In this document: piece after piece, positions 60,957 to 64,000 of the stretch
How the letters are laid out: each line of letters starts with the position of its first letter
Numbering within the stretch: position 1 is the stretch's first letter
Assembly: GCA_963920575.1 (NCBI GenBank)
Contig: OY986966.1
Location: 27,123,717 to 27,187,716 of the forward strand
From: Narthecium ossifragum
Lineage: Eukaryota > Streptophyta > Magnoliopsida > Dioscoreales > Nartheciaceae
DNA: 64,000 nt
Direction: 5' to 3'
Made by a program: the position numbers and the translations under genes
The notes under the pieces: generated by a model
Databases searched by the model: none
The model's input: only the letters and a program-made list of their open reading frames with translations
Told to the model about the DNA's origin: nothing

Positions 60957-61797
60957 ATGCAGTCGATAGCAGCAATCCGCTCTCTACGCCGCCTCTATCC
61001 CTCCGGCAGGTGCATCCTCCCCTTTTCTCGGGCCACCTCTACCGCTCCCACTCCCGGCGCCGGCAGCCCCGCCGTCCACGCCGAGGAACCTGAGGTTTAT
61101 ATCTATACATACAATGATACCCCTCTGCTCTACTTGATATGAAACTAAGGAAAACCCCTCTATATTAGCAGTCCATGCTTAATTACTCTTATGTCTCTGG
61201 TACGTGTAGGAAGGGTACCCGGAGAGGCCGGCCAAATTCTCGGCCGCCGAGGAAGCTGAGCGCGAGAAAACCACCCACTCGCCACCCCGGACGGATCTCA
61301 AAACGACGGACACCGCCCTGCCCTGTTCGCCGTCACATGAACTAGAATCAACCGACGTGTCCCCTCCGAACCCAGTCTTCCAGCAGAAACGCCGACTCCA
61401 CTTGACGAGCCACGCCATCGAAGACGTGGCATGCGTCGGATGGGACGGCCACCCACTCGCCACTGGCCCCGGGCACAGCACAATGAACCACTCTGATGAG
61501 CAGGACGAAGACTACAGGGAATACTACAAAACGCACAGCCCGTCTCCAATATCGGAGATTGAGATGGTCGACACCAGGAAGCCGATCACGAGGGCTACGG
61601 ATGGGAGCGCGAGTCATCAATTCGAGAACGTGATGGGGACTCCGGTGAGGGAGACGGTCGACGACGCCCTGGCCAGGGCCGAACGCATGTTCAGAGAGGC
61701 GGCCGAGCGCGGCGACCCCGACTCACCGCAAGCGAGAGCGTTGGCCCGAATGCTCGGCGAGACTCCGACTACTCACAGTACTACAATACGTGTATGA
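60957..61797 (+). CDS. Predicted organelle-targeted protein of unknown function, 241 aa, 2 exons
   Basis: Exons are 60957-61094 and 61210-61797, through a 115-bp GT-AG intron in phase. The N-terminus MQSIAAIRSLRRLYPSGRCI is Arg-rich without acidic residues, typical of a mitochondrial (or plastid) presequence. The rest is hydrophilic and probably largely disordered: AEEAEREKTTHSPPRTDLKT, then DEQDEDYREYYKTHSPSPIS, then EIEMVDTRKPITRATDGSAS, then a predicted amphipathic helix VDDALARAERMFREAAERGD. I recall similar plant proteins with a DTRKPITRATDG motif, some labelled LEA-like, but I cannot name a function. It is divergent from the inhibitor gene (516 bp between ATGs) and convergent with the phosphatase gene. 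Confidence 0.75.
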
Positions 61798-61885
61798 GCT
61801 ACGGACGTTGAAGAATTCACCTATGTATGATGAAGTTTTGTAATTGTAAGTAAATAACTACAACGAGGTGAACTTTCGACTTACT
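61798..61885. other. 88-bp gap between convergent stop codons
   Basis: This is too short to hold two separate plant 3' UTRs, so transcripts of the flanking genes probably overlap. Confidence 0.7.
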
Positions 61886-64000
61886 TTAATGGGAAAGCCT
61901 GTGGTTGAATGACTGAGGCTCCCTCTGAGTGGGGCTGACACTGCCACCCCGGCTGATCCTGAGAGACTCCAGAGCCTTCTGGATCTCCATGTTCATGGCG
62001 CTATCTACGCTGCCAGACGAGATCTTTCTGTGAGACTTCTGGAGATGAAGCTTTAAGGAGCTGCTGCTTAACCCAGCGCTCTTCCCGCAGACGGGACATA
62101 CCTTCATCACCGGCCTCCTCTGCTGCCACTCCATGGAAGGTTTTCCGTTAAGCCTTACATCGAGATCCAATAGAGCCTTGGCGAAGCCATCGTTTGGCTG
62201 AGCCCTGCGGTGGGCCTTCTTTAGCGTGTTCCATGCTTCTGCTAGCTTAAGACCTCTGTAAGAAAAAAAAAGGAGGTTGTGCCTAAGAAACACAGGGTTT
62301 TAACTTTTTAAGAAGAACAGAGAACGTCTAATGGTTTTTTCTTACTTTCTTCGCATTAAGTAGGCAAGAACTACAGTGGCACTTCGGCTTTTCCCTTCAA
62401 AACAATGAACCAGAATTTTGCCACCCAAGTTCTCCACGTAATCTATGAAGTCAGAAGCATCTTCGAAGAGACCACTGATATTTGCATCATTGTCATCGCT
62501 TATCTGCAGATATTATTACAGGTTTACAATCCAATCCGATGATAGTGAAATATACAAGTGTATGGAACAAATGGAAGAACACTTACTGAAAAGTTCTTGT
62601 ACTCGAAAAGGTCAGGATACTGTGAATCGGATTGCCCAATTTCATGGGAACACAAACAGAGAATATGGGTGATACCCAAGTGCTGAAGGGTGTGCTTGGA
62701 TCTTGCAGCCAGAGCTCCACCGATGAACAGGTTCCCTGTGATGAGAGATGGGCGTTCTGTGTTTGCTGCATCAGAGATCAAGGCTACCCTCTCGAGTATA
62801 TGCTCTAGCCGGACCTGAAGAAGTTCCATGCATCATATTCATCTAAAATTAAGTAGACATGAATAGGTTGCAAGAAATACCTTAAATTCATATGCGTCGA
62901 CAACAGCATTGTGCTCATTTCCCTCGAAAAATCCAGTATTGAAGTTGTTTTCTTCTTGACACAGTTTAAGAATATCTGCCCTAAGCATTTCATTCCACTG
63001 TTCGATCTCCTTGTTCAGTTCAAAGTCAAGCTGCAACCAGCACAAGATAGCAATCACGAAATCAAGTCAGCAAGTGTTATCAAAACACAAATAATCAGAG
63101 CAAGGCAGTAAAGTGTAGATCAGATTTTTCCAAGGAAAATACTACCCGAAAAGTTTAGCAAGACTCTATATAAAAATATTTTCCCCAAAGACCCTAATTG
63201 CATTAGACTATCTATGTCATAAGAACCAAACATATGACATGGCTCCACACACTAATTATGGGGAACATACTCTTATATGTTTGATGATATTCTCAAGCTC
63301 AACCCTACGCATTACTATCTTAGGGATCCTACTATATATGCCTAAGGATTCCCAACCTTGGCAAACTTGTTAAAATCCCGAAGCTTCATTGTCAATCGCA
63401 GGCTACGATCTCCGCTTCCTTTGGAATACCTCGCATTACAATTCTCTCTAGAGAGAGGAGAAGCAGAGTCGGGAGTTTCTCGACTTCCAGCAGAAAACTT
63501 TGCACTTTTTTGCACATCAGAATCACTTGAATCTGCATGCAGTTCATTGGAAGACCGATCCTTATTTGTTGGGAAAGGAGTATGGAAACCTGAACCAGAT
63601 GAATGGCACGGTGAATCAAACTCATCCTTGTCAGATTCTCCAGAGCTTTTGTTGATAATGGACAGATACACTCGTAAGAGGCCATCCAGTTTCTGGTAGA
63701 GTGTAAGGAGAAATATATGCAAACCCTGCAGATCCCTCAGAGCGGAACGAAATCCCCCTCTGAATTCATGGACAACTGCTGCAATGTCAGCATTAGACAA
63801 AGAAGAGGAAGAATCTGTTGGTAAGCCAACCTCTTCCGCACCAATGAGACCCAGTTTTCCTCCGGATACTTCATATAACACATTGGCAGCATACTCTGCA
63901 TTGTTCAATATTAGCTCAACTACCTTCGGATAACTTTCTTGATCCCGGGCACGTTTTCCTGCAGGAGGCCGGCGAGGAACCCCAGAGTCAATGGCCACGA
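61886..64000 (-). CDS. PHS1: PHS1-type dual-specificity phosphatase, 3' part (5' end outside window)
   Basis: Arabidopsis PHS1 (propyzamide-hypersensitive 1) is a MAP-kinase-phosphatase-like protein that affects cortical microtubules. Exons in coding order within the window: 64000-63357, 63030-62881, 62814-62587, 62503-62346, 62255-61886; all GT-AG and in phase. The first in-window exon has [20 protein letters not shown] and a Ser-rich stretch ([16 protein letters not shown]). The phosphatase domain runs from about [20 protein letters not shown] to [18 protein letters not shown], with the active-site loop HCFEGKSRS intact. The C-terminus has [20 protein letters not shown] followed by LQKSH, a C2H2-like finger. 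The N-terminal kinase-like part of PHS1 would lie beyond base 64000. The gene is read toward decreasing coordinates. Confidence 0.95.

Overview
This window is nuclear DNA from a flowering plant. The genes are split by GT-AG introns, several first exons are strongly GC-rich (as often seen in monocots), and much of the intergenic space is Ty1-copia, LTR, LINE, Helitron-like and MITE-like DNA. The sequence suggests a monocot, but the species cannot be fixed from it.

Left part (0-24 kb): a small gene of unknown function on the minus strand (544-804). A complete 15-exon sucrose synthase gene (5369-11097, 808 aa, SUS3-like) follows. Next is a complete 16-exon peroxisomal acyl-CoA dehydrogenase of the IBR3/ACAD10-11 type (12448-23142, 835 aa), with an N-terminal phosphotransferase-like domain and a C-terminal SRL peroxisome signal.

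Middle (26-61 kb): a loose group of cell-wall genes. It holds a secreted GH9 endo-1,4-beta-glucanase (minus), three complete type-I pectin methylesterases with N-terminal inhibitor domains (33.3-37.0 kb minus; 38.9-40.8 kb plus; 56.7-58.7 kb plus) and a stand-alone pectinesterase/invertase-inhibitor-like gene (59.9-60.4 kb minus). All three pectin methylesterases carry one intron at the same codon position, with the same sequence around the acceptor. Such proteins act together on wall pectin and glucan, but joint function of these particular copies is inference.

Between the second and third pectin methylesterases lies a pile of insertions (43.3-54.9 kb). A SPARK-domain (At4g28100-like) GPI-anchored-protein gene has been broken by a 1.35-kb solo LTR (target duplication GTAGG) and, 30 bp away, by a 4.9-kb Ty1-copia element (target duplication TCAAT). 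A MITE sits about 30 bp upstream of its ATG. That MITE was itself split by a second copia-type element that keeps only gag (target duplication CAATG), and one LTR of that element was split by another solo LTR (target duplication GGATC). The most unusual signal is here: two apparently unrelated LTRs both carry, upstream of their TATA boxes, arrays of short hairpins made from paired GATCGATC palindromes always 22 bp apart.

Right end (60-64 kb): a predicted organelle-targeted protein of unknown function (plus) converges, with 88 bp between stop codons, on the 3' part of a PHS1-type dual-specificity phosphatase gene (minus), whose 5' part runs off the window.
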